Shown here in pieces: positions 22,866-31,741 of a DNA stretch of 64,000 nt. A program made the position numbers and the translations under genes. How positions within the stretch are numbered: the stretch's first letter is position 1; the number at the start of each line of letters is the position of its first letter. The notes beneath the pieces were generated by a model that was not told where the DNA came from, did no database searches, and saw only the letters and a list, made by a program, of their open reading frames with translations. The stretch is from Acidobacteriota bacterium (lineage in GTDB: Bacteria > Acidobacteriota > Terriglobia > Terriglobales > Acidobacteriaceae), in assembly GCA_021780315.1 (NCBI GenBank), contig JAJXYY010000018.1, forward strand, positions 62,001-126,000, in the 5' to 3' direction.

Positions 22866-25400
22866 CTAGGTGACAAGGCAGAAGCTAGTCGGTAGCCCTT
22901 CAGCACTCACCGCTACTGTGCTGGTACCGCCATTGCGCACCAGAGTAATCTCTGCACGGCCGTTATAGAGCTGAACCACGCGTGAGCCACGAGAGGTCCC
23001 TTGATTGTCGATGAGGGTGGACTTGCCCGCAACGCTAAAACGCACCTGATTTCTAGCGTCGAGGCATAACACGTTCTTTTCGTCGTACAGCTTTGCTTCG
23101 AGTGTTACCGTGTCTTGGCCCGATGCGGCCGCACGACTCTTTTCCGTCAAGATGAGCTTGGCTGCTGCTCCCCACTTCTCTATCTGATAGATGAATTCGA
23201 TCTCATCGACTACTTTCTTGCCGTGTCTGTTGGCAATCACTTTGAGATGATTCTTGCCTGATGCAAAAACACAGGCCCATCGCAGTCCGGCAGCAGGGAA
23301 GTCCTGGCTGTCGCGTTGCTTTACTCCTGCAGACTTGCCGTTGATAAATAACTCTGCCTGATCGCAGTTGGAGTAAACCTTGACCATCTTCATCTCATTC
23401 GCTTCGCCCCAGCGGACTGGCCAAGTATGTCCATAAATATGTGCCATCGGCTCGTCAGTCCAGTACGACTGGAAGACGTAGTAGGACTCTTTCAACGTCA
23501 TGTCCCGCTGAATCACTCCTTTCTGATTGATGCGTGGCACAGGATTTTCAACTCGCAAAGGCGTTGTAAAGTCCTTGAAAATCCACTGTGCCGATCCTGT
23601 CAGCCATGGCAGGGTCTCCTGCACCTTCAGGTACCAATCGAATAGATTGCATGCATAGGTCTCGGACCAATCACCATCCTTTGACACGCGCGCCTGACCA
23701 CCGAACGGGAGATAATCCGTATGGCGTTCATCCGTACCTCTCCCGGCCGTGATCTTTGCAAGCACTTTGTCCGGGTCTTCCGAGTGCCGTCCCGCATGAC
23801 TGTCTGCGCCCCATTCGACATGGATCAGCCTCTTTACCCGCTCGCGCTCCGTCTCCAGCGATTTCTCATACTCCTGATATGTGCCTCGATACCAACCCGC
23901 CCAGATGGACGGCGAGTAGACGTCCGGTATGTCGCGTGCAAAGTCACACCGGCGGACCGATGTCATTCGCGATGGGTCCAAATCGTGCGACAGCGTGTTT
24001 AGTTCCTGCATGAACTCACGGATATTTTCAACGTTGGTCTCCGGATATTCGTTGGGCCAGTCGTCTTCATTGCCCAGCCCCCACAGCACCACCGAGGGAT
24101 GGTTGTAGTGCTGGCTAATCATGTTGTGCAACGTCCGCCGAGCCATATCCTTGAACATTTCGTTTCCCACGCCGCTGCGGCACCACGGAATCTCTTCCCA
24201 TACCAGAATGCCCAAACGGTCACAGTGCTCGAGCACTCGACGCGACTGTTGATAATGAGCCAGACGAATAAAATTAGCTCCCATCTTTTTGATCAGGTGC
24301 ATCTCCTGTGCCAGCAGATCGTCCGGCATTGCTGCGGCATAGCCTGCATGGTCTTCATGACGATGGGTGCCACGCAGCAGCACCCGCTCTCCGTTCAGCT
24401 TGAATGGCCCATGCTCAACGAACTCCGTATGCCGCACGCCGAACTGCTCATGTGTCACATACTCGCTCTCGGTAGTACCCAGGCTCAGCCTACACTCATA
24501 CAGATGCGGCGTAGCAGGGCTCCATGCCTCCGGCCTCGCAATGCGGAAGCTAACGATCTCCGTAGCAGCATCCCAGGGCTTCATCGTATGTGTGGAATGG
24601 TGCACTACCTCGCTCTTCGCATTGAGCACCTGCACCGCAATCTTGACCGCCTCGGTCGAGTGCGTGGGGTTGTACAGTGTGCCAACGATGGAGATCTCCG
24701 CACTACCCCTTGGCGACTCGAGTGTCGTCTGCACATGCATGGTTTCCAGCGATATTGTAGGCACGTAGACCAGATTAACCTGCCGGTAGAGTCCGCCATA
24801 GAGACTGAAGTCGCTCAGGTCAGACGGTATTCGATCCAGATCTCGGGAGTTGTCGCAAAGCACTGCAATGGGCACTCCTGCTGGCCGCTTTTCCATGGCC
24901 GGGGCAGCACTTGTCTCAGCGAGTTCAAGGAAAGCGATTAGGTCAGTGATGTCCAGTACAAACTCGTCATATCCACCCGTATGGACTCCCGCCAGTTTTT
25001 CCCCCACATACACGCTAGTGGTTTGGCCTGCTCCTTCAAAGTGCAGCAGCGTCCGACCATTCTTGTAAGGGTTCGCGGTCTTAACGTGGGTTCTGTACCA
25101 GCCATTGCCACGGTAGTACGGGACATCCGGGTCACAGCCATCGTAAGAATTGAAGCAGTGCGGCATGGTAACGGGCTCAAAGACTGCAACTTCATCGCTA
25201 TTCCATACCTCCCATGGCCCGCCAAGCGATCCCCGCAGAAACTCCCATCCTGAGGAAAGTCGATGCCTGCTGTAACTGTGGCTGGCGCCTGGTGCTGTTT
25301 CCGTCATGACTGCAATTGATGCGTGAAGAAACGGTGCGGGTAACATGGCCATAGCAGCAGCACTTGCACCTGACTTGATGAACTGGCGGCGAGAATGCAT
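22866..25400 (-). CDS. Tat-exported glycoside hydrolase family 2 enzyme
   Basis: An 844-residue enzyme of the beta-galactosidase/glucuronidase/mannosidase family. A twin-arginine leader (SRRQFIKSG, then an Ala-rich core) directs export. The N-terminal jelly-roll (about 45-230) holds PYYRGNGWYRT; an Ig-like domain follows; the TIM barrel carries the acid/base Glu445 (GLGNEDDW) and nucleophile Glu529 (HVEWGADSH). A C-terminal region of about 200 residues resembles the extra domains of beta-galactosidase-type GH2 proteins (FINGKSAG). The precise glycosidic bond is not assignable. A divergent ROK regulator gene 228 bases away probably controls it. Confidence 0.9.
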   Translation of the reverse strand: MHSRRQFIKSGASAAAMAMLPAPFLHASIAVMTETAPGASHSYSRHRLSSGWEFLRGSLGGPWEVWNSDEVAVFEPVTMPHCFNSYDGCDPDVPYYRGNGWYRTHVKTANPYKNGRTLLHFEGAGQTTSVYVGEKLAGVHTGGYDEFVLDITDLIAFLELAETSAAPAMEKRPAGVPIAVLCDNSRDLDRIPSDLSDFSLYGGLYRQVNLVYVPTISLETMHVQTTLESPRGSAEISIVGTLYNPTHSTEAVKIAVQVLNAKSEVVHHSTHTMKPWDAATEIVSFRIARPEAWSPATPHLYECRLSLGTTESEYVTHEQFGVRHTEFVEHGPFKLNGERVLLRGTHRHEDHAGYAAAMPDDLLAQEMHLIKKMGANFIRLAHYQQSRRVLEHCDRLGILVWEEIPWCRSGVGNEMFKDMARRTLHNMISQHYNHPSVVLWGLGNEDDWPNEYPETNVENIREFMQELNTLSHDLDPSRMTSVRRCDFARDIPDVYSPSIWAGWYRGTYQEYEKSLETERERVKRLIHVEWGADSHAGRHSEDPDKVLAKITAGRGTDERHTDYLPFGGQARVSKDGDWSETYACNLFDWYLKVQETLPWLTGSAQWIFKDFTTPLRVENPVPRINQKGVIQRDMTLKESYYVFQSYWTDEPMAHIYGHTWPVRWGEANEMKMVKVYSNCDQAELFINGKSAGVKQRDSQDFPAAGLRWACVFASGKNHLKVIANRHGKKVVDEIEFIYQIEKWGAAAKLILTEKSRAAASGQDTVTLEAKLYDEKNVLCLDARNQVRFSVAGKSTLIDNQGTSRGSRVVQLYNGRAEITLVRNGGTSTVAVSAEGLPTSFCLVT

Positions 25401-25518
25401 TGAAATGATTTACTCCTGGCGCGATCGCAGCTGAAGATTTCGATCAAAAATACCTGTGAATGCCGATCTGTTGCTACCTGAGCATGAGCCCGGAAGATTT
25501 AGTTCATAGAGTCTACAA

Positions 25519-25526
25519 AAGCGCTT
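25519..25526. promoter_or_regulatory. possible sugar-regulator operator between GH2 and ROK genes
   Basis: AAGCGCTT is a perfect 8-bp palindrome in the divergent promoter region. The GCGC-centred pattern occurs in operators of LacI-type sugar regulators. The same 8-mer also occurs within coding sequence near 9356 and 21392, so position rather than sequence is the main argument. Confidence 0.3.
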
Positions 25527-25628
25527 AAGTCAGTGATATAAAGACTCGTCTACTAAGATGTCAAGTAAACTGCTGCCAACTGCAACGGCCCCCATATATT
25601 ATTGTTTTCAGCCGGAAAGAAAAATCGA

Positions 25629-26798
25629 ATGACTCCTCCCGCATCCCGGTTTGCCTTTACTCAAAGGCAGAGTGCCTCGAACAAGACACCCCGCCAGATC
25701 AATCGTAATCTGGTTTTCAATCTTATTCGTACCCGTCAGCCAATCTCGCGTGCAGACCTGGCTCGTGTCTCTGGACTCCAGCGCAGCACCGTCTCGCTGA
25801 TCGTTGAGGATTTGATCCGCGACAAGTGGATTCTGGAAGGCTCAATCGGTCGTCTCCCCCGTGGACGCCGTCCTACGTTTTTAGAACTGAATCACCATCG
25901 TGCGGTGGTCGCCGTGGACATCCATCCTTCACAAACCACGGTTGCGGTGACCGACTTGGGGGGAAGGATCGTCGCACAAAATCTGGTCCTGTTGCCGGTG
26001 GAGCCAGCGAAGGCTATTCCTGCGATTATCGCCGGCGTACGCAAACTGATTACTGCCAACGAAGACAAGACGTTTGTGGGCATTGGTATCAGCCTTCCAG
26101 GTCGTACGGATCTCGGTCTGCAGAAGCTTATCTTTGCCCCAAATCTCAACTGGCCGGTCCTAAGCATCAAGCCACGTATCGAACGCGCCACCGGCCTGCG
26201 GGTCGAGATGGACAACGCAGCCAACGCATGTGCTTTATCCGAAGTCTGGTTCGGTGATAGCGACGGCAACCATGATCTGGTGGTCGTCAATGTGTCCGAA
26301 GGCATAGGCTCCGGCATCTTCGCCAATGGACGTCTCCTGCGTGGCGAGAACGGAATGGCTGGGGAGTTTGGCCATATTCAGATTGATGCCAATGGCCCCC
26401 TGTGCGGTTGCGGAAATCGCGGTTGCTGGGAGACGGTTGCCTCCAATCGCGCGGCGCTTCGCTACTTTCAGGAGGGTGGTGGCAGTGCATCCGTACAGAC
26501 AATGGAGGCTCTCATCAAACTTGCACAGGCAGGCGAGGAGCATGCCGTCAAGGCACTGGAAACGATGTCCGTATATCTTGGACGCGGATTGCGTATGATA
26601 GCTTCTGCGCTGGCGCCCAGAGAGATTATCGTAGTCGGCGATATCACCTCTGCCTGGTACCGCTTCGGCCCGCTGGTCGAAGCAGAGTTCAAAGTCAACT
26701 CGCTCTCCAAAGGTCCCAGACTCCGGCCATCGCTCGATGGCAACACGGCACGCCTGCGCAGCGCGGTTGCACTCGTCATGAATGAAGGCTCCATCTGA
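25629..26798 (+). CDS. ROK-family transcriptional regulator (NagC/XylR type)
   Basis: A 389-residue protein. An N-terminal winged helix-turn-helix (about 20-75: RTRQPISRADLARVSGLQRSTVSLIVEDL, given here in parts: ISRADLARVSGL and RSTVSLIVEDLIRD) precedes a ROK sugar-kinase-like domain. The zinc site is present (GHIQID ... CGCGNRGCWE), as is EFGH. Such proteins repress sugar-utilisation genes and are released by a sugar or sugar phosphate. It is divergent from the GH2 gene, which is its likely target. GGAAAG lies upstream of ATG 25629; an in-frame ATG at 25602 is the alternative. Confidence 0.9.
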   Translation: MTPPASRFAFTQRQSASNKTPRQINRNLVFNLIRTRQPISRADLARVSGLQRSTVSLIVEDLIRDKWILEGSIGRLPRGRRPTFLELNHHRAVVAVDIHPSQTTVAVTDLGGRIVAQNLVLLPVEPAKAIPAIIAGVRKLITANEDKTFVGIGISLPGRTDLGLQKLIFAPNLNWPVLSIKPRIERATGLRVEMDNAANACALSEVWFGDSDGNHDLVVVNVSEGIGSGIFANGRLLRGENGMAGEFGHIQIDANGPLCGCGNRGCWETVASNRAALRYFQEGGGSASVQTMEALIKLAQAGEEHAVKALETMSVYLGRGLRMIASALAPREIIVVGDITSAWYRFGPLVEAEFKVNSLSKGPRLRPSLDGNTARLRSAVALVMNEGSI

Positions 26799-26886
26799 AC
26801 TGCGGCACGCCCGGCATGGTGTCACCCTCTGTAGTAGCGAAGCCTAAGACCCTAGGAACATTTGGGTTGAGACACAGTGGCCCCCC

Positions 26887-27498
26887 TTAGTCGACTTGCA
26901 GCGCGGTATCGACATCGACCACTAACGAGTTACCCTCCACAATCATGGAGTGGATCTTGAGAGACGTCAGCGTGAGCGAATAGCCAGTCGTCTGTGCCGA
27001 CTGCGCGAGTAGCTTTCGCAGCAAGTCGGCCGCGTTGACCTTCATCTGCGTCGGGAGTTTACGACTAAGAAAGGGAACAAGTAGAAAATTGAGTTCCTTT
27101 GATTCGCTCAGTCGCTCAATCCGCGCATCGCGGAATCCAATCGACTCGCCCTCTGCATCTGGAATAAACGATACGTCGGCATCGGTAGCCAGCGAAATTC
27201 CGACGCATGTTCCGCGCAGCGAAGTGCCCAGTTTCGACCGTGTGTGCACATGCACGACAACTCTATCCTGCACAAAGCTCACCTGGGGTGAGTCCGCATA
27301 CACATAGCACGCAGTCGTTGCATTGCCGCGCATATAGTAACGCCCGTCGGCTCCGTTGAATAGTTGTGTCCGCAGCGTTCGCTCCAGAGCTTGTGCAGAT
27401 ATCTTTAGCTCTGCACCATAAGCAGCTTGAACCAAACCGGACAGCAGGCAAACTCCCCATAGGCTACGCGTCAACAATCGGGACATACGATTAAGCAT
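26887..27498 (-). CDS. secreted protein of unknown function
   Basis: A protein of about 203 residues. The preferred start at 27498 gives a clean signal peptide (SLWGVCLLSGLVQAAYGA, cleavage near residue 32); the open frame extends further upstream but lacks a leader there. The mature part has the pattern of an amphipathic, beta-rich binding protein, with segments such as LRTQLFNGADGRYYMRG and MKVNAADLLRKLLAQSA, and no catalytic motif I can recognise. Tubular lipid-binding proteins have a similar texture, but that is only an impression. It converges with the ROK gene and diverges from the exported amidase at 27716. Confidence 0.65.
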   Translation of the reverse strand: MLNRMSRLLTRSLWGVCLLSGLVQAAYGAELKISAQALERTLRTQLFNGADGRYYMRGNATTACYVYADSPQVSFVQDRVVVHVHTRSKLGTSLRGTCVGISLATDADVSFIPDAEGESIGFRDARIERLSESKELNFLLVPFLSRKLPTQMKVNAADLLRKLLAQSAQTTGYSLTLTSLKIHSMIVEGNSLVVDVDTALQVD

Positions 27499-27715
27499 AA
27501 GGCAGACGCTGCTTTCTGGACGTCCAATCAGCCAATCCGAAGGAATCTCTTCAGAGAAGGCCTGTTTGTACGCGGAGTTTACTGCGAAGCAGATATACGC
27601 TGGCTCACTTCGTGTTATCGGACTGTTCCAGACGTCTTCATCGTACGCAAAACAGCGTTGCCCCTGTGCTTGGACAAATGTGTTGCCACGGTTACAATTC
27701 GCAGCAGAGGTCAAG

Positions 27716-29524
27716 ATGACGAAATCGAGACGGCAGTTTCTTAAGCACAGTTCCATGGGTATTGTGGCGGCAGTCGCTATACGTGGAGAGGCCCAAACTT
27801 CGGCCAATCAGGCTCCAGAAGCCGCGACTCCCGGTGCGCCGCCAGCCTTCGGCACTTCGCCTGCTTTTGGCCCGGAGGTCTCCCCGGCAACCTTTGCCGA
27901 AGCCGAAAAGCTCGTGAGCGTCACCTTGACTCCAGCAGAGCGTGCGCAGGCTGCAGGCAACTGGCGTAACTCCCTCGCGTCCGTGTATGAGCGCCGCACT
28001 GGCCCCAAGAAAGTAGAGATTGCGCCGACCGTTCCGCCGTACTCCCGTTGGGATGCAGCCTTGCCCGGAGAGTTCAGCGGTCCACTCCAAAATCACTTTG
28101 TACGCAGCCACAGCCAGCCAACCCCGCTTCCCGCCCGTGATGAGGATATTGCCTTTGCTCCCGTTACTTTGCTCTCACAGTGGATTCAGCGCAAGCAGAT
28201 CAGTTCAGAACGGCTGACGCGCATCTACATCGACCGCCTGGAGAGGTTCAACCCCAAGCTAAACTGTGTGATTACGCTCACCCGCGATCTTGCCCTGGCA
28301 CAAGCAAAGCAGGCCGACGTCGAGATCGCAGCGGGGAAGTATCGTGGACCGCTGCATGGAATTCCGTGGGGTGCCAAAGATCTGCTGGATACTGCTGGTA
28401 TCCCCACCACCTACGGAGCGGAACCTTTCCGCGACCGTGTCCCGGCGATGGATGCGACCGTGGTGCAACGCCTCCACGATGCCGGCGCCGTTCTGGTTGC
28501 CAAACTGAGCCTGGGCGCGCTGGCACTGAACGATATCTGGTTTGGAGGCCAGACCATGAACCCCTGGCTGTTGGAGGAGGGCTCTTCCGGTTCCAGCGCA
28601 GGTCCTGGTGCTGCCACCGCAGCCGGTCTCGTGGGCTTTTCTGTCGGTAGCGAGACCGGGGGAAGTATCGTGAGTCCCAGTATGCGCTGCGGCGTAAACG
28701 GACTGCGTCCCACCTACGGACGTGTGCCGCGAACCGGAGCCATGACGCTGTGCTGGTCGCTCGATAAGCTCGGCCCCATGGCTCGATGTGTCGAGGATAC
28801 CCTCCTGGTGCTCAATGCCATTACCGGCCCGGACGGTAAGGATCTCTCCAGCGTCCCCTGCAAGCTGGACTACGATGCCACAACCTCGGTCAAAGATTTG
28901 CGCGTCGGCTACTTCCCCCAGTGGATGAAAGAAAATCCAGCCACAGACATCGACCGTGCGGCACTGCATATGGTCAAGCAGCTAGGCATGGTTCCAGTGG
29001 AGGTGTCGCTGCCGGATTGGCCGTATGACTCGCTCAACCTCATTCTCTTTGCGGAGGCAGCAGCGGCATTTGAGGAACTGACCCTCAGCCATAAAGTCGA
29101 CCAGCTCAAAGCGCAGGTTCCAGATGCGTGGCCTAACCTCTTCCGCCAGGCACGGTTCCTCTCGGCCGTCGATTTTGTCCAGACTGATCGCCTGCGCCGC
29201 ATGGTTGCGTTGGAGATGGCACGGATTTTCTCGCAGGTCGATTTGCTGCTGGTGCCGTCGTTGCGCGATGAGATGCTGACCTTGACGAACTTCACCGGTC
29301 ACCCGTCGCTGACGATGCGCGCCGGCTTTGTCGAGGTCTCGGAGGCACGCAGCGACTGGGCCCCCGACCCAAGCAAACCGTTGCCGAAGTTCTCCCCGCC
29401 GCGTCGTGTACCACACGGAGTAACGTTCATCGGCCGCTTGTTCGATGAAGGCACGCTGGGCCGTGCAGGTCTGGCCATGGAAACCGCGCTCAACGTTGTC
29501 GGTGAACGCCCTACAGGTTTCTAG
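27716..29524 (+). CDS. Tat-exported amidase-signature protein
   Basis: A 602-residue protein beginning MTKSRRQFLKHSS, a twin-arginine signal. The start at 27716 is supported by AGAGG five bases upstream, whereas the frame itself runs back to 27566. A Pro/Ala-rich linker (about 30-60) precedes the amidase-signature domain from about residue 145: Lys221 in IPWGAKDLLDT, the serine loop in GSSGSSAGPGAATAAG, and the nucleophile region GSETGGSIVSPSMRCG, here with the normal GGS. Its periplasmic amide substrate is unknown. It differs from the amidase at 10298 in length and signal type. It ends 20 bases from a convergent MscS-type gene. Confidence 0.87.
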   Translation: MTKSRRQFLKHSSMGIVAAVAIRGEAQTSANQAPEAATPGAPPAFGTSPAFGPEVSPATFAEAEKLVSVTLTPAERAQAAGNWRNSLASVYERRTGPKKVEIAPTVPPYSRWDAALPGEFSGPLQNHFVRSHSQPTPLPARDEDIAFAPVTLLSQWIQRKQISSERLTRIYIDRLERFNPKLNCVITLTRDLALAQAKQADVEIAAGKYRGPLHGIPWGAKDLLDTAGIPTTYGAEPFRDRVPAMDATVVQRLHDAGAVLVAKLSLGALALNDIWFGGQTMNPWLLEEGSSGSSAGPGAATAAGLVGFSVGSETGGSIVSPSMRCGVNGLRPTYGRVPRTGAMTLCWSLDKLGPMARCVEDTLLVLNAITGPDGKDLSSVPCKLDYDATTSVKDLRVGYFPQWMKENPATDIDRAALHMVKQLGMVPVEVSLPDWPYDSLNLILFAEAAAAFEELTLSHKVDQLKAQVPDAWPNLFRQARFLSAVDFVQTDRLRRMVALEMARIFSQVDLLLVPSLRDEMLTLTNFTGHPSLTMRAGFVEVSEARSDWAPDPSKPLPKFSPPRRVPHGVTFIGRLFDEGTLGRAGLAMETALNVVGERPTGF

Positions 29525-29544
29525 TTTCCTACAGGGCGCCAACG

Positions 29545-31449
29545 CTAGCGACCGCTTCCCACGTTCGCCTCGGCGACGCTGCTGATCGAGACAGGTGTCT
29601 CACTGACTGGTTGCAAGGCGTCCAGGACACACTGGTATAGCCGGTTTCTCATCTCTACTCGGTCAGAGGCCCGAGTCACATAGCGGACGAGAACGTCTAC
29701 CCCTGAGCCGCTCGGTCGCAGGTTTACCGCAGGGGCAGCGCTGTACTGGCTCAATCCATGCTGCTTGGCGTTGCGCTTCCACTCCTCCTCTGCCTGCTTG
29801 GCATCCACCTCGGTCGCTTCCAGTACTGCTTTATGGATGCGTTCAATCGTCGGATAGGTCTCGGTGGATGTGGGAACACTCACCGTAATCTCATCCCACA
29901 TCCATTGCCCAGCGGTGGAGAAATTGAAGTATTGGCCGCTGATTGCGAATTTATTGATGAACGTAACTCGCCGCCCGGTAGGATGCCCTTTGTCGGTCCA
30001 GTTACCCGTCTCCATCACTGAGGTACGAAACAGACCAATCTCGGAGACTTCGCCGTCGACTCCGTTGATCTCGACGATGTCTCCAATCCGAATTCCGTTC
30101 TTGCCCATCAGCACAAACCACCCGAAGAACGCAAGAATGAAGTCCTGCATGACCACCGTTATACCTGCAGTCGCCAGACCCAGAATCGTAGGCATCTGCT
30201 GCGGAGTCCCAAAGACAATCAGAAGAATAACGATGACCCCGACCAGCTGTACCGAAAGCTCCAGAATCTTCTGCAGCGTCTGCGTGCGTCTCCGATCCAA
30301 CCTCGGACGCTCCAAAAAATGCCGGATCAACAAGTCGCACAAGGTAACGAGGATCAACGTAAATGCAATCATTGCCAGCGACTGTAGAATCAGGTGCAGC
30401 ACGATGCGGTGCTGCACCAGCACCTGCGTCGACCAGTTGGCATAGACGCTCGCCAATTGCTGCTCCGTCTGGTATCGGTCGTCGTAGATACTCAGCAGTT
30501 GATGCTGATCGGCTTTTTCCTTGATTCGTGCCAATACTGAATTTGCCGAGGTGCTTTGCACCGATTGCTCACCAGTTCCGGTCGAACTACTGGTTATGCT
30601 GGCTCCGGCATTCGCCTGTAGTTCCAACACATGGTGTTCCGCCATCAGTGCTACGCTGTCAGAGTCAGCCTGCCGCCTGGCCAATTGTAGTAATTGATAG
30701 CGTGATCGCTGTGCTAGCCAAGCCTCCAGTCGATGGGCAAGTGTGCCGTATCTCTTGGAAGAAACAACCGCCATCTCCCCAGGCTGGTTCGCCTGGCTGT
30801 CATATTTCTTCATGGTGGCTTCATGGGCCGCCAACTCCTGTTGTATCTTGATGCGCTGGTCGCCGGATGCTCGCGCAAGATCCTGTTCGGCATCGTTCAG
30901 TTGATCGGAGTCCAGTCCCAGTTGGGCCTTGGCAATGGCTACGTCGTCCGAGTTTGCCCCCGTGCTGCTCACTCCATGGCTTGCTGCAGTTACCTGTTGC
31001 AGCAGTGACTGGTCACTCTTCACTGTCTGCTGCAGTTCGGCAACTTTCTGCTTCAAAGTCATCGCTTCTGCATTCAACGGCTGGGATGTGGTATCGGCCT
31101 GTCTCAGGGCAGCAGCAAAAGCCTGATCCACTTCATGATCTGCCAGCCGTTCTGCTTCCCGTGCATGCTCCATCTCTTCCGTGCTGACAGCAAGTGCAGC
31201 CAGAGCCTGTGCTGTCTGCCAGGGGCGCAGGTCAACCAGTGTCTTCTGACCTGTGGGCGAGCCACTTCCGACTCCTCTTTGCAAAAAGGAAAGGTTGTTC
31301 ATCGCGTCACGTGTCGTCCACGAGAACGTGACACACAATACCAGCACCACCAGAAGCGGAATCAAAACAAGACGATGAAATCGAGTGAACAAACGATAGG
31401 GAGGGATGCTTGTTGCCGAAATCTCAGGAGCCGGGGGACGAGTTGCCAT
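29545..31449 (-). CDS. large MscS-family mechanosensitive channel
   Basis: A 634-residue membrane protein. After one N-terminal helix (about 28-48) comes a long, Gln/Ala-rich periplasmic coiled-coil region (about 75-290), then several membrane helices (about 325-450). The MscS pore and beta domain follow (FFGWFVLMGKNGIRIGDIVE, INGVDGEVSEIGLFRTSV), and then a cytoplasmic alpha/beta domain to about 620. The architecture is that of the large MscS-like proteins that protect against osmotic downshock or act in envelope homeostasis. A short insertion, WTDKGHPTGRRVTF, lies in the beta domain. It lies downstream of the SQR-like gene but about 110 bases past the small ORF, so co-transcription is uncertain. 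Confidence 0.87.
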   Translation of the reverse strand: MATRPPAPEISATSIPPYRLFTRFHRLVLIPLLVVLVLCVTFSWTTRDAMNNLSFLQRGVGSGSPTGQKTLVDLRPWQTAQALAALAVSTEEMEHAREAERLADHEVDQAFAAALRQADTTSQPLNAEAMTLKQKVAELQQTVKSDQSLLQQVTAASHGVSSTGANSDDVAIAKAQLGLDSDQLNDAEQDLARASGDQRIKIQQELAAHEATMKKYDSQANQPGEMAVVSSKRYGTLAHRLEAWLAQRSRYQLLQLARRQADSDSVALMAEHHVLELQANAGASITSSSTGTGEQSVQSTSANSVLARIKEKADQHQLLSIYDDRYQTEQQLASVYANWSTQVLVQHRIVLHLILQSLAMIAFTLILVTLCDLLIRHFLERPRLDRRRTQTLQKILELSVQLVGVIVILLIVFGTPQQMPTILGLATAGITVVMQDFILAFFGWFVLMGKNGIRIGDIVEINGVDGEVSEIGLFRTSVMETGNWTDKGHPTGRRVTFINKFAISGQYFNFSTAGQWMWDEITVSVPTSTETYPTIERIHKAVLEATEVDAKQAEEEWKRNAKQHGLSQYSAAPAVNLRPSGSGVDVLVRYVTRASDRVEMRNRLYQCVLDALQPVSETPVSISSVAEANVGSGR

Positions 31450-31559
31450 AACCTATTCTTACAGGTTGGTCACGCTCTCCTCAAGCGCATCACCGAAGCT
31501 CAAGCCCTCCTGCGAAAATGAAGAGCCCGACACCTCCTCGATCACCATCACTCCTATGG

Positions 31560-31700
31560 TCAGGAGAGATGCTCATTTCGCCGGGTTATCTGGATAATCT
31601 TCCAGTTCAACACAAAGAAACGAATGATTTGCCATGGGATAAAAACTCGTAGCCAACGTGTTAGCCTCGTGGGCTTGGTCGCGTAGGCTGATAGTTTCAT
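31560..31700 (-). CDS. small membrane-associated protein downstream of the SQR-like gene
   Basis: A 46-residue ORF beginning MKLSAYATKPTRLTRWLR and continuing with a short hydrophobic helix (WQIIRFFVLNWKII) flanked by basic residues. GGAAAG lies six bases before ATG 31700. The frame also has an ATG at 31739, only two bases after the SQR-like stop, which would give 59 residues. Either way it is tightly linked to the flavoprotein, and a single amphipathic basic helix would suit a peripheral membrane partner. I do not recognise a named family. Confidence 0.55.
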   Translation of the reverse strand: MKLSAYATKPTRLTRWLRVFIPWQIIRFFVLNWKIIQITRRNEHLS

Positions 31701-31741
31701 GTGCGACTTTCCTGCGGTCCAGACGATTCGATCGCTCATCG

